NCBI RefSeq assembly: GCF_914767665.1
Contig: NC_059506.1
Span: forward strand, 24,405,825 to 24,469,824
Reading direction: 5' to 3'
From: Harmonia axyridis
Taxonomy: Eukaryota; Arthropoda; Insecta; Coleoptera; Coccinellidae
Length of the DNA stretch: 64,000 nt
In this document: positions 50,149 through 60,511 of the stretch, piece after piece
Numbering within the stretch: position 1 is the first letter of the stretch
Layout: every line of letters starts with the position of its first letter
The notes under the pieces: generated by a model
Seen by the model: only the letters and a program-made list of their open reading frames with translations
Databases searched by the model: none
Told to the model about the DNA's origin: nothing
Position numbers and translations under genes: made by a program

Positions 50149-50276
50149 TCGAAAAGTTTAACTCCTTTTATTTCTGCACTGACATAAGATGGATTTGAAG
50201 AAAAAAACTCCATCACTGCGAATATGTCTATTTTAGGCAAATTGTCACTTTGTCCTTTCACGAAGCCTTCTTCCAT
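50149..50276 (-). CDS. predicted first coding exon of an unidentified spliced gene
   Basis: On the minus strand, ATG at 50,276 in a good start context (A at -3, G at +4) opens 42 codons beginning MEEGFVKGQSDNLPKIDIFA. The codons continue through VMEFFSSNPSYVSAEIKGVK and end LF plus two bases directly at a consensus splice donor (GTAAGTAT, 50,141-50,148). The DNLPxIDxFxVxxFFSSNPxxxSAEIKGVK wording recalls the N-terminus of repeated, probably transposon-derived insect proteins that continue into SWIM/YqaJ-like regions. That resemblance is from memory and unverified. No downstream exon was found to the left, where Tc1 C2 intervenes, so this may be a gene relic. Confidence 0.5.
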
Positions 50277-51264
50277 TATGGTGACATAAAAACAAAACTC
50301 GAGTTAAAACTACACTGTACAACTACAAACGACGCGAGAGCCTTGGCGCTGCTAAGTATTTAAACGTAATTTATGGTGTAGCGATCACAGGCAAGAGCCG
50401 TGACGCCACAGACAAAGACGTTCCGCTCTAAAATACGTAAATTTAAATAATCTATTTCTCAGTCATTTATTGATGGATTTTCAAAATTTTTTCACTGATT
50501 TATCAGTTTTGCTCTATATTTTAATTCTATCGTGTCAAATATAGTATTATCAACATCACTAAACTAGTCCATTTCACATTCGCCACTCTGTAAAATTTTC
50601 CAAATCATTAAATGAGAGGTGTAGGATATGCACTTGAATGTTTTCATAAATCGTTAACAATGATATTTGCTAGGCACTACCTAGTGTCAAATATCAGTTG
50701 TCATCTAGCATGTTTTCAAGTACCTGAAACTAACAGTCTCCAGGAATCTCCTCATTTAAGAGAAAAAAAAAAGATATATATCATACAATCAGAAGAAGCT
50801 TAGAAAACTATCCTCATTTGCATAACGATTCCAATCAACAAACAACTGAAGATAATGGTCCCATTTCTCGGTAGCATCCTCAGCCAGCAGATCCCCATAT
50901 GCGATATGAAGATTACAATTTAATTGCGTCCCTTACAATTATATCGGGTATCAATTTTTCATGACTGGGTGGAACGTTTCTTTCAAGCGAGCCGCCTTCG
51001 TTACATTCAAAGTGAATTCATCGTAATGTAATGACACCTCATCCGTGCACATTACCACTTCGAAATTAAAAACAAGAACTTGGTTCGCTTCTTCGCTCAT
51101 CTCGAGCTACCGTAATCGAAACTGAGATGGGACAACTGATATGGTTTGAGGATGCGAGGATGTATCCAACGATGTGATGGCAAAGAAGAAAACCTCGATG
51201 TTAGTTGGAGTTGAGTTGGTAAAGGTTTTGATTTTGATAATGTCCATCTTCTCTTTATTACTTA
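50277..51264. other. spacer with coding-like patches of unknown origin
   Basis: Upstream of the predicted exon, the minus strand has a G+C-richer possible promoter stretch (50,290-50,430). Further up, minus-strand frames at about 50,800-51,100 read AYGDLLAEDATEKWDHYLQLFVDWN and VVMCTDEVSLHYDEFTLNVTK. These look protein-like but are separated by stops and not assignable to a family; they may be a worn transposon gene. Confidence 0.3.
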
Positions 51265-52496
51265 GACGTACAACTTTGCTTTTTCCGAAATTCGAGGCTT
51301 CATTAAAAAAAAAACTTGTTATACATTTATGTTTCAAAGTATTGTCCATCGCTGGCCACTACTTTCTCCCATCTTTCAGGCAGCGTACGAATCCCGCGTT
51401 GAAAAAACTGGTCTTTTTTTGAAGCGATCCACGAATCGATCTTTACTTACTGGAAGTACTGGTCAGCCAGGCCGTGTGTCATCGATCGAAACAAGTGATA
51501 GTTCGAGGGTGCAAGGTCTGGATAATACGGCAGGTGAGGTAGGAATTTCCAATTCAACGTTTCCTAATATGTCTTGACCACTTTCGCAACTGGGACGAGT
51601 AATTTCATGCTGTGAAATCACTTCATCATGTGTCTCGTTGTATTGTGGCCGTTTGTCTTCAAATGCTGAGCTCAAACGCATTGATCGCGTTCGATAACAA
51701 TCGCCTGTGATTATTTCAGTCGGTTTTAACAACTCATAATACACTACGCCGGTCAGGTCCCACCAAATACTGAGCATGACCTTGGAATCATGAATATTCG
51801 GTTTGGTTGTCGACGTGGAAGCATGACCAGAATCTCCACATGATTTTCTTGACTTGGAATGATCGTAATGAATTATTCAGTTTTCAACCTCAGTCACATT
51901 GCGATGTATAAATCCCTTCCGTAATTGACTTGCAAGCAGCTGATCACAAGCAAACAAACGCTGTTCAACATCTGTCCCTTGTTTCTACATCATTTCCATG
52001 GCTCTCAGGCGTTTTGAAATGGCTTTTTGCTTCATTGCCAATGATCTTGCTTATTATTGTTGCGTTTGACACGAGTCTTGATCAAGGAATGCCTCCAATT
52101 ATTCATTTTCGAAAACCTTCTTTCTCACCGCCATGCTGGTCTTCGACGTCAAAATCATCGTTTTTGAATCGTTGAAACCCTTCTCGGCACGTTCTTTCAC
52201 TAATAGCGACCTCACTTAAATTATTTGAGAGCATTCGATGAGCCTCAGCCGCATATTATTCATATTGAAGCAGAAAATAAAAAACTCCTGCTAATTACGA
52301 AAATTTGGCTAGCAAGCTGACGTGTTTAATATACAATAACTTCATGATGCAGACACAAATCGACTACTAATATTTCGATGGCGTTGTGTTTATAAATACT
52401 TTAGCTCATTGTATGACATCTACGATCTATTTATTTCGACTGCTACTCACCATTATAGCCATCTATTGCAAAACGGCGGAAACAAAGTTGGTCACC
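51265..52496 (-). mobile_element. mariner B5, mauritiana/cecropia-like, full-length relic
   Basis: The ends GACGTACAACTTTGC (left) and the complement of GGTGACCAACTTTG (right) both lie next to TA. Length is 1,232 bp. Minus-strand wording of the transposase is broken by many frameshifts: MLSIWWDLTGVVYYELLKPTEIITGD and LSSAFEDKRPQYNETHDEV are readable at 51,463-51,777, while the second catalytic D position (HDNARPH) is altered to ISQHEITRPS. The N-terminal part near 52,100-52,320 is in several frames. It is inactive. Confidence 0.85.
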
Positions 52497-55400
52497 TATT
52501 ATTTCTAATATAAATTGCTCTGATCAATCCGGGGCATCACTTTTTTTAGCATACTTCCAGAACATTATTCAGTGAAATGAAATTTTTCCACAAGAATGTT
52601 GAGGAAATGAATTTGACGTTTAGGTAAGTAGTTGTGGGCGCCATGTTTTCTATTATTGTTTCCTCATTAAAAAAACAATGAAAATAAAAATGAAACTTTA
52701 TATCTCGGAAACGAAGCGTTTATTTATTATTTATTTTGACAAATTATATTTCAAAATATTGTGAGGAATCACCTCCTAAATTTTATCAGAGTACTTTCGA
52801 ACAAAGACCTTCATGAATCAAGAACGGTTGGATCGATTTTATGGTCTTGTTGGAGTCACCGCCATCTCGAATAGCAAAACATCAGAAAGATCCAAGAAAA
52901 AAAAAATCTGAAAAATGAACGAAGAATGCCATTTTTTGGAAATTCTCACAATTTCAGAAAGTGGATAATAGATCACCAACATTTCTGGGTCGTAAAATTA
53001 CCTCAATGAAAATGTTTTAAGGTTATGGGACTTTGATAGTCGAAGTCAACTTGGAGCTTATAGGCTTACGTCAGTTTGACAAACATTATATTGATTACTG
53101 ATGATAAAAACAGGTGGGGTTACAATAGTTCTCGAAAGGTTGATCTGAATTTGAAAATAATTATTGGAAATCTCCAGACATTCAATTTACGAAGATTCCA
53201 GATTCTTCATTTGAATTCTCCAGATTCATTATTTATTTTCATTTTTAGCGATAGGTATCAGTAATATTTTCATGGTAAAAAATGCTTATTCTTGATTAAA
53301 TATGGAGTTCCGTCATGTGAAACCTATGAATATTGAGGGAATCTTGATCAATTAATGAAACTGTGCATAATTAAACCTACAGTTAGCCAATACCATGCAA
53401 TTATAACCAAGAAAAATGAAAACTCTCAGCTGACAAATCAAAAAACACAAAATTTCGCTAGCAATATTCACGCATATGTGGAAAAATACTCCGGTGGCAG
53501 GGTACCACTTTCACGCAACATGCTGCTTTGGCGAAAGATCCATAATTAATAAATGTTCGTATACCACCGACAAGAATCGCAATTAAGAGGATTATCTAAT
53601 AATTGGCGGTTATTTCCGATAAGTTCCCACAGAAAAAGTTACGTTGTTCATAACGTGAAGCTAGCTTTACAGCAGTCGGAGTCATAACTCATAACCTTCA
53701 GCTCTGAACGCGTGAAAGAGACGGATAGTCTCGCAGTTTCCCATGCATTATAACATTCAAAAGAGGTTAGTTCAAGTATTCAATTGTATGTCGGACGAGA
53801 TACTTTTCCTTCTTCCTCATTCATTCAATTAATTATCATTAGTTCATCTTTTTTTTTTTCAGTCACCAAAAATCTTTTTTTCATCACATAAGCTAATAAA
53901 TATATGGTAGCCAGCGGAATGAGTATTGGACTGTTGGTCTGTAGCTGTAAGAGCACAAATTTGTTTTATTGTATTTCATGTATAATCGTGGTAATGAAAA
54001 CCAATAACAAGCGATCTTCCCTCTCATTTGGGAATGTAGCTGCTTTATTGAGCACACTTACATTTTCAACTCTAGTTTGGATAGAAGAAGTTCGTTTTTT
54101 CCTGCCACTATCAATATGAAATGAAATTTTTATATCTATTCATGATACGTATGTCCAAATATACAATACGTTATTTAATGTTCTTTAAACCTCAGATACG
54201 TTGTATTATTATACATTGTTTGGATAGATGTTGAGAACGAAGTCGAAATTAAAAATTCTTGTATAGTAACTTTGGAAGCTATTGAAAAATATGCGCAATT
54301 AGAAAACATCAAAGGGTGAAAATGGATTATAACCGTTCATAGAGCTTGGTGATCGGCTATCGATGCTACTTGAAGGAAACCAGCCAGAAGTGGATAGAAT
54401 GAATCTCCTATCGCCAAGCAAAGTAGAAACACTGTATTCCGACTAGCGCCTTCAGTTAGGAACAGTCTAGAGTCGAATTCAAATCTACGAATAGAGTAAC
54501 CCTTGACCATGTCCACTACACTTGTAGGTACCGCACAAGTCCATGACTTATCCTTTCAGAATTTTGAAGCATTTTTTGGGATATTCCTTTTGAATTTTCT
54601 ATGATTCTAGTTCAAATCGTAATGACTCGATCAATATAAAATTTTTCATGAGCATTGAATTATTATTTCAAATCTGAATTCACTGTACTGTTTTGAACGA
54701 TTCTGTTGTTTTGATATTATCAGGAGTAACAAAACTTCGAACTATTTTGGATTTTGTCTATTAACAAATGTAACTGCAGTGTTGGACATCTCAATTCACC
54801 CGAAGATTTCTAGAGTCAGACTGAACGGACAGAATTGAAATCAATAACAAATTCATCATCAGTGGTTCAATATCATTTCCGGTTACAAATTCGAAAAATA
54901 CAGTCATCGTGGCGCTCTGTTCGGAGAACTGGAAACCATAAGAAATGTAATGAGATTTTCACTTTATCTGCGATATGAGCTGCAAAAAAAAATCTACTCC
55001 AAAGGAAACTGTCATAACTGTGGCCCATTATTCTTGACCCTGTTCCTGTACACACCGAAATTTCATTCACACCCATTCTCCGACATCATCCAAGTTATGA
55101 TGGATAGCCTAAACTCTAGACATACATACAAGCCTTCATCCAAAGTGTTGACCTGGAAACAATGGAAACAGCTCACCTGAAACCCAGTTATTTGACAGAC
55201 TTTGAAATGCTCTCCTTCAATGAAAAAATAGTCTTTTTTTTAATGTATTACTGCAATCAAATCAAGTTTTGATATAAATTATGGCACCTTACTCTATCTA
55301 CTCTGAATCTAGCGCGAAAGATCTCATAATTTTCTTGACGTCCGCTTATGACGAAAACTTCAAGTGAACTCTCTTTCAAATTTCATAGTGCATTTTGTGT

Positions 55401-55805
55401 CTTAGCTGAACGAAGAAAGTCAACAAAATATACCGAATTCTTGATGATTAACCAGACTAACAGACAATTTGGTGTTTGGTTATTTTTGCTGTTGAAACCA
55501 TAGCTTCCTTGATTACGTTTTGGAACATGACATCTCCTGAAGACCAATATCCATTAATCAAGTGTTCAATGTTCATCTTTAGCTCCGCTGTCTCAAAGGC
55601 ATAAAAAACAAGGATTTTTTGTGTAAACACTCGGCTGACCGAGAAGGAAGTTTACCATTTTCAAAATCAAGACAAATTGCCCATTGGTGTTCTTCGTATT
55701 TGATTTTTTTTCTATACTAAAGCAATTGTTTCATATTTCTTCTTCATGGTAGAAAAATGACCTAATTGAACTATATTTTTTTACATTTTTGTAGAAAATA
55801 GTAAT
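52497..55805. other. non-coding spacer
   Basis: About 3.3 kb without a recognised gene. A 55-bp stretch at 55,138-55,195 is repeated at 57,273-57,328. A worn copy of the CTATGATTCTAG-type string seen near 17.0 kb occurs at 54,597. Confidence 0.45.
55138..55195 (+). repeat. short dispersed repeat, copy 1
   Basis: It contains AAAGTGTTGACCTGGAAACA followed by ATGGAAACAGCTCACCTGAA and ACCCAG, and is nearly identical to 57,273-57,328. The family is unknown. Confidence 0.75.
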
Positions 55806-56285
55806 TTACGTAACAAGTCCGGAAAATAGGTTTTTTTTTGGACGAATAGACAAAATTCCAGGACGAGCGTAAGCGAGTCCTGGAAGTCTGTGAGTCCAAA
55901 CAAACATTTTTGGGCGTGTTGCGTACAATATTTTTTCGGCAACCGTGTAGAATAGCACTATCGGTGCTGCTTTCCATATTTTATTACGATTGCAATCAAA
56001 AAACATACAAATTGGTTGACAACTAATTTCATATGAACTGTCAGCCATTTTCTCGGTTGCTATAGTTATGATCAACTGCATTTATTAAAAATATACCTAC
56101 CAAGATTTTTATATTCACAATGACACGAATGACGTGATTCTTTTCCGGCCTAGTCCGGGAAGTACGTACTTTCAGGACTAGGCCGGGAAATGCTACTGTC
56201 TCAGAAAAAAACCGTCCGGGAAGTGAGCACTTCTCGGACGGTTGCCGAAAAAAATGATTGCGAAATACTTTCCGAACTGTCAATA
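55806..56285. mobile_element. possible foldback-type element with three strong stem-loops
   Basis: The segment contains three long inverted repeats: 55,857-55,885 (TTCCAGGAC/GTCCTGGAA), 56,143-56,188 (CCGGCCTAGTCC/GGACTAGGCCGG) and 56,211-56,242 (ACCGTCCGGGAAGTG/CACTTCTCGGACGGT). All use related TCCGGGAAGT or TCCAGGAC wording. Weak inverted similarity of the outer edges (ACAAGTCCGGAAA near 55,815 and the complement of TTTCCGAACTGT near 56,270) suggests a unit of about 475 bp, but no target duplication was confirmed. Minus-strand frames across it have no motif. Confidence 0.45.
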
Positions 56286-56529
56286 AAAAGGTGCCATGAA
56301 GTGAAGTTTATTCTGTCAAAACCATTTCTGCTAATAGTCGTTTCATATGGTTACATAATATAGAAGTATTTCCTTCGATTCAGGTATTTCTCATTAACTG
56401 CAGATAGAAAAAAAAATAAAATCAGCACAATAAGAACATTCAAAATCAGTTGTTGGATTTCCAACAACAACAATTGAATAGTGCGAAAATCAATCAAAAT
56501 GCCTGCACTTATAACAACAAAACTTGAAA

Positions 56530-57080
56530 GTACTCAGGTATTCTTTTTGTATAGGGACTGGAATTCTATTCCCTACGCCTCTATTATCATTTCACCAAAT
56601 TCCTTCTGTTGTCTAATTGGGAGACTTGTCTCCCTTCTGCATCTCACTTTTTTCTTTTATTTGGTATTTCCTTCTATTTGTCTTTCTTATTGGGATTTGT
56701 ATTAACTTCCTAAATTCCCTATTCTCATGCTCCTTCAGCGTCTCTATTGTCTTTTTTCTTAGTTTGTTTACTATTTCCCTAATAGTTTCAATTCTTTTCT
56801 GATTGATTGGTTGCTTATATACTATGGGGAGCCAACCGCTGTTCTGATGGGTGATTTATTGTAACTGATCTTTCTTATTGTCTTTCGTATTATACCAGGT
56901 TACTCCTGCATACGTGAAGCTTGGTAAAAGCATTCTTTTCTGTTTGTTGAAGTTCATTATTTCATCTAGAATCACTCCCAGATATTTTTACTTGAAAGTT
57001 TTAAGAGGAAGGTTTATATCTTTGTAATAATTTTGAACTGTTTTGATTGATGTTTTAGATAACATAGCCAATTTATCTAT
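56530..57080 (-). mobile_element. LINE 3' fragment, Jockey-like, internally deleted
   Basis: The minus strand reads LPLKTFK, then KYLGVILDEIMNFNKQ (about 56,950-57,010), then a tyrosine-rich YAGVTWY block. After a break come GSPYISNQSIRKELKLL and IVNKLRKKTIETLKEHENREF. These match, in order, the post-palm KYLGVxLD motif and the C-terminal thumb/tail of Jockey-type reverse transcriptases. Several frames are used, so it is a pseudogene. Neither the reverse-transcriptase core nor a clear 3' tail was found. Confidence 0.55.
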
Positions 57081-57750
57081 TCCTTACTTTTATTTCATTG
57101 AAAATCTTATAAATCTAAATGTCTCAATTGAAAGAAGGTCATTTTTAACATATATTATACTCTTACATTTCTAATTCTTCACACTAAGGCTTCTCCAATC
57201 CTGTTATCAAATCTATTCTCCTGCTAATATGATGGATGGCTGAAACACAAGACCTACAAGACACTTTCTTCGGCAAAGTGTTGACCTGGGAACAATGCAA
57301 ACAGCTCACCTGAAACCCAGTAATTCAACTCGCACACATCGCAATTCCCACAGAAACCGTTTCTTTCACCTGTTATGAAGAGGCAAAAGTGCACATAACA
57401 TGTATCTAACTGGGTCATTGTTTCCGGAGTGAACTAATCAACTCCAAGAAGAACAACAAGAATACATGGAAATTATTTCAGTCGCTCATTTCTTGTAACT
57501 GCTGTTGCTGATGGCGGATTCGAGCGAACGTCTTAATTATTACGACTGCTAATTTGGGACAAGCCGATGCACTAGCGCTAAGTGGAGGATTCATTAGATA
57601 CCGTAATGATCAATTTTTATCGTAAGAACTAACAGCAAGATATAAATAATCCATTAGTTGGTTTAGTGAGACAGGAGCGTTTTGAACAGAAAGAGGTTGA
57701 GTGTGACTTGAGCACTTATGATTTATTGAGGAGTTTTTAGCATGACTCTC
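57081..57750. other. non-coding spacer
   Basis: No gene was recognised. It holds the second copy of the 55-bp dispersed repeat (57,273-57,328). Confidence 0.45.
57273..57328 (+). repeat. short dispersed repeat, copy 2
   Basis: It contains AAAGTGTTGACCTGGGAACA, then ATGCAAACAGCTCACCTGAA and ACCCAG; partner of 55,138-55,195. Confidence 0.75.
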
Positions 57751-57962
57751 AGAGTAATAAACATAGATAGAGGGAGCAAAATATATCATTTCCAGCAAGC
57801 AAATTTTGTCCCCAACATAAACTATCAAAGTTGACATGAAGCGCTAGGAAATGAAAATATATACGATATTTCACTCAAGTCGCGAGTTTCTCCACAAAGA
57901 ACGCACTTCTTATGTCCCATGGTGCATCAACGTTGAATATTAACTCAAAATATATTAAGAAT
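57751..57962 (-). mobile_element. partial MITE-like element M2
   Basis: It starts with the M1 terminal repeat (AGAGTAATAAACATAGATAG) and follows M1 in reverse orientation (AAATTTTGTCCCCAACATAA, GAGTTTCTCCACAAAGAACG, TTCTTATGTCCCATGG) until about 57,962. There similarity ends without a second terminal repeat, so it is truncated. It lies next to a LINE reverse-transcriptase relic. Confidence 0.78.
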
Positions 57963-57971
57963 TATATTTTA

Positions 57972-58208
57972 AAATGATCCTTGATATGCATCAGGTCTTG
58001 AATATTCACAGTAAAGGCAAAAAAAACAAATTGAGCGATGTCTTTTTCTACCATCAGTAACTCACTCACCGTGTTCTTTAGCTCACAAGCAGAAATCTAC
58101 CCTTTAAGTAATCTTCATTTAGTTTTAAACAATTTTCCCAATATTTTATGATCTTTTCAAAAGCAAAATCGCATCAAAGACCTTGGCCAAATCAAAAATC
58201 ACTGCTAA
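57972..58208 (-). pseudogene. LINE reverse-transcriptase relic, part 2 (palm motifs)
   Basis: On the minus strand the sequence reads LAVIFDLAKVFDAI, the FxDLxKAFD catalytic motif A of non-LTR reverse transcriptases. After a frame change it reads EKIIKYW, then KNTVSELLMVEKDIAQFVFF and FTVNIQDLMHIK, the KGxPQGxxLGPLLFxxYINDL region with key residues worn. It ends at a TA where DD41D element E2 is inserted. The preceding residues of the same protein appear on the far side of E2, at 59,147-59,222. Confidence 0.68.
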
Positions 58209-58210
58209 TA

Positions 58211-59146
58211 ACGGGTGTTTTTTTTCGAGGTATATAACTTTAAGTTGGCATTACTATTCAAGATGGCGACCGATTTTACTGTCAAGTGATTTATTCTCAG
58301 TTTGGTTTGGCAATTCATCATGAATAGACTCACGGCTGAACAACGCTTGCAAATAGTGCAATTTTATTTCGAAAATAATGGTTCTGTGCGGAATACGTAT
58401 CGCGATTTTCATGAGCGAATTTTGTTTAGCGATGAAGCGCACTTATGGTTGAATGGCTACGTCAACAAACAAAACTGCAGCATCTGGAGTGAAGCTAGTC
58501 CTCAAGTGTATGTCGGAACACCGTTACATCCAGAAAAACTGACTGTTTGGTGCGCTTTATGGGCTGGTGGAATCATTGGTCCGTACTTCTTCAAAAACGA
58601 TGATGGCCAGAACGTTACAGTCAATAGTGATCGGTATAGAGCCATGATTACTAACTTCTTCATTCCTGAATTGAACAACCATGATGTCCAGGAGCTGTGG
58701 TTCCAACAAGACGGCGCAACATGTCACATAGCTCGTGCCACAATCGATTTATTGAAAGACACGTTTGGTGACCGCCTAATTTCACGTTTTGGACCTGTGA
58801 ATTGGCCTCCAAGATCTTGTGATTTAACACCGCTAGACCACTTTCTTTGGGGCTATGTAAAGTCATTGGTCTATGCGGATAAGCCACAAACCCTTGACCA
58901 TTTGGAAGACAACATTCGCCGTGTTATTACCGATATACGGCCACAAATGTTGGAAAAATTCTTCGAAAATTGGACGTCCAGATTGGACTACATCCGAGCC
59001 AGCCGTGTCGGTCATATGCCAGAAATCATATTTAAAATGTACTGCAACAAGATTATTTTGCGGATTAATAAAATTCATGTCAATCAAATAATCCATCGTT
59101 GTTTTATTGCAATTTAAAGTTCTATAGCTCTCAAAAAAACACCCTT
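58211..59146 (+). mobile_element. DD41D mariner-related element E2, inserted in a LINE
   Basis: The ends GGGTGTTTTTTTTCGAGGTA and the complement of GGGTGTTTTTTTGAGAGCTA are flanked by TA (58,209-58,210 and 59,147-59,148). Length is 936 bp, with an internal deletion in the transposase gene different from that of E1. The element interrupts a minus-strand LINE reverse-transcriptase frame. Confidence 0.9.
58320..59117 (+). pseudogene. DD41D transposase E2, in-frame deletion, 265-residue open frame
   Basis: The family start is at 58,320 (MNRLTAEQRLQIVQFYFENN), chosen because E1 starts identically. After NTYR the frame passes directly into DFHERILFSDEAHLW without loss of phase. It then keeps all catalytic parts: FSDEAH, LWFQQDGATCH, and SCDLTPLDHFLWG with 41 residues between the last two aspartates. 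The end is MPEIIFKM plus a read-through tail to 59,117. Most of the paired helix-turn-helix DNA-binding domain is missing, so it should not act alone. A catalytic-domain-only product could still be made. Confidence 0.87.
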
Positions 59147-59222
59147 TATTTCATCATCCCTATCCAAAGAAAGTAGGATGTTATCAATGATTTCTTGTAT
59201 GAAATCTGTTGTTGCAATGGTC
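59147..59222 (-). pseudogene. LINE reverse-transcriptase relic, part 1 (before motif A)
   Basis: The minus strand reads ATTDFIQEIIDNILLSLDRDDE, matching the STTxAIxxLxxxIxxALD stretch that precedes motif A in CR1-like reverse transcriptases. Joined across E2 it leads into AVIFDLAKVFDAI at 58,208. It is cut on its other side by Tc1 element C3. Confidence 0.6.
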
Positions 59223-60368
59223 TCCCTGAGGATGAAATTGCAACACCTAGAAGGAGCTGTTTAAATATAATTTTCATTTTTTGGTGAAACATAGTGAAGC
59301 AAGAAGTAACTTATTGAGTTTGGAGAAAAAAATCGTGAAGGTTTTTTCATGTGAACAATTTTTGTTACTTTAAAATTTTTTTTTTCGTTTTTTGTAAGTT
59401 TTTTCAATTTCACAACGAACCGGCTGTTCGAGGAGATCAAAAGTCGATGTTTAGTTGTTGTTTAAATGCCTAGAGTTCTTGTTGAAATAGGTCGAATTAT
59501 TGGTCCATACGGGAGGCGGGGTTGACATTTCGAAAAATCGCTAACCGTACGAACAGAAATCCAACTACTTTTATAAGATATTGTCAAACGTCGTTTGATG
59601 ATGCCCAAAATCGAAGAAGAGTAGGGACGGGACGTCGAAGGGGCAAAAATAAAGATCGACGTCTAAGACTTATGGCCATTAGAGAGCGATTCGCGACAAC
59701 TCGATCTTTGGCTGATGAGTAGTTGGAGAACAAGGCCTTCCTGTGACTGTACGAACGGTTTACCGCTGGATAAGATCTTCTGGACTGCAGCATTATCGAC
59801 CCCATCTTGTGTTGCCTCTGACGGTTGTCCATCGCCGGCAACGATTACAGTGGTGCACATTGGAATGGCATCGTCGATTCTCTTTGGGTAGACATAATGG
59901 CTGAAGAAGGGTAGACGAAGTCGGGCAGAAAGACGTGAACCTCAGTTTGATGTTGATGTACACCGGACAGTAGGCGCCATGGTATGAGGTGCTAGTAGGT
60001 ATACTTCAGTCTTTATTCGAGGTATTATGACAGCTATGCGTTACCTTCAAGAAATTGTGGAACCATATGTTATTCCTTACCTTAACTTGCTCGAGAATCC
60101 AATATTTCAGCAAGATAATAAACGACCTCATGTTGACAGAGTTAGTTTGAACTTTTTCGAAGCCTCCCATGTGAATTTTTTGCCGCCCAGATCACTCGAT
60201 CTTTCACCCATAGAGCATGTTTGGGACATCATTGGTAGAAGGTTTGGAAATTCACCCAATTTTTCTATCCAAATTTCAATCATTTACTCCTTGCTATACT
60301 ATCTATGTTTTACAAAAAAAAAAAAATTAACAGCTTTTTTTGAGTGTTGCAGTTTCTTTGTCAGTTAG
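59223..60368 (+). mobile_element. Tc1-like element C3 (DD34E), multiply deleted
   Basis: The left end AAATTGCAACACCTAGAAGG, GAGCTGTTTAAAT and the inner AAGCAAGAAGTAA block face a right end with TTTTTTTGAGTGTTGCAGTT and TCTTTGTCAGTTAG followed by TA. Length is 1,146 bp against 1,293 bp for C2. It carries a worn transposase gene. Confidence 0.86.
59466..60265 (+). pseudogene. Tc1-like transposase C3, frameshifted
   Basis: The start MPRVLVEIG at 59,466 begins a shortened N-terminus. From 59,522 a frame reads TFRKIANRTNRNPTTFIR through RRLRLMAIRERFATTRSLADE before a stop. The first catalytic block is deleted (sequence jumps from about GNDYSGA to DSLW near 59,870). The block from 60,027 reads YLQEIVEPYVIPYL, IFQQDNKRPHVDR and SLDLSPIEHVWD. 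The C-terminal part is deleted after GRRFGNSP. It is inactive. Confidence 0.82.
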
Positions 60369-60370
60369 TA

Positions 60371-60463
60371 TAATATCGTAAGGAGCTCCTTTTTCATTGG
60401 GATATTCTATAGAGTGTTTTTCCAAAAATGTAAAAATAGTTCAGCCATTACAGATCGTTTTTT
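60371..60463. other. short spacer between C3 and the retrozyme-like element
   Basis: Non-coding. It ends in a G followed by a T run, and the right flank of the next element (61,384) begins with the same G-T run, which may be its target duplication. Confidence 0.5.
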
Positions 60464-60511
60464 TGCGGCTTCTCATAAAAGCTCCACCTAGCAGCAATAA
60501 ACACAGCATTC

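Noticed and set aside
56530..59222. one single LINE copy running from 59.2 to 56.5 kb
   Set aside because: The upstream part looks CR1-like and the downstream part Jockey-like, and no palm YxDD region was found between them, so they are kept as separate relics.
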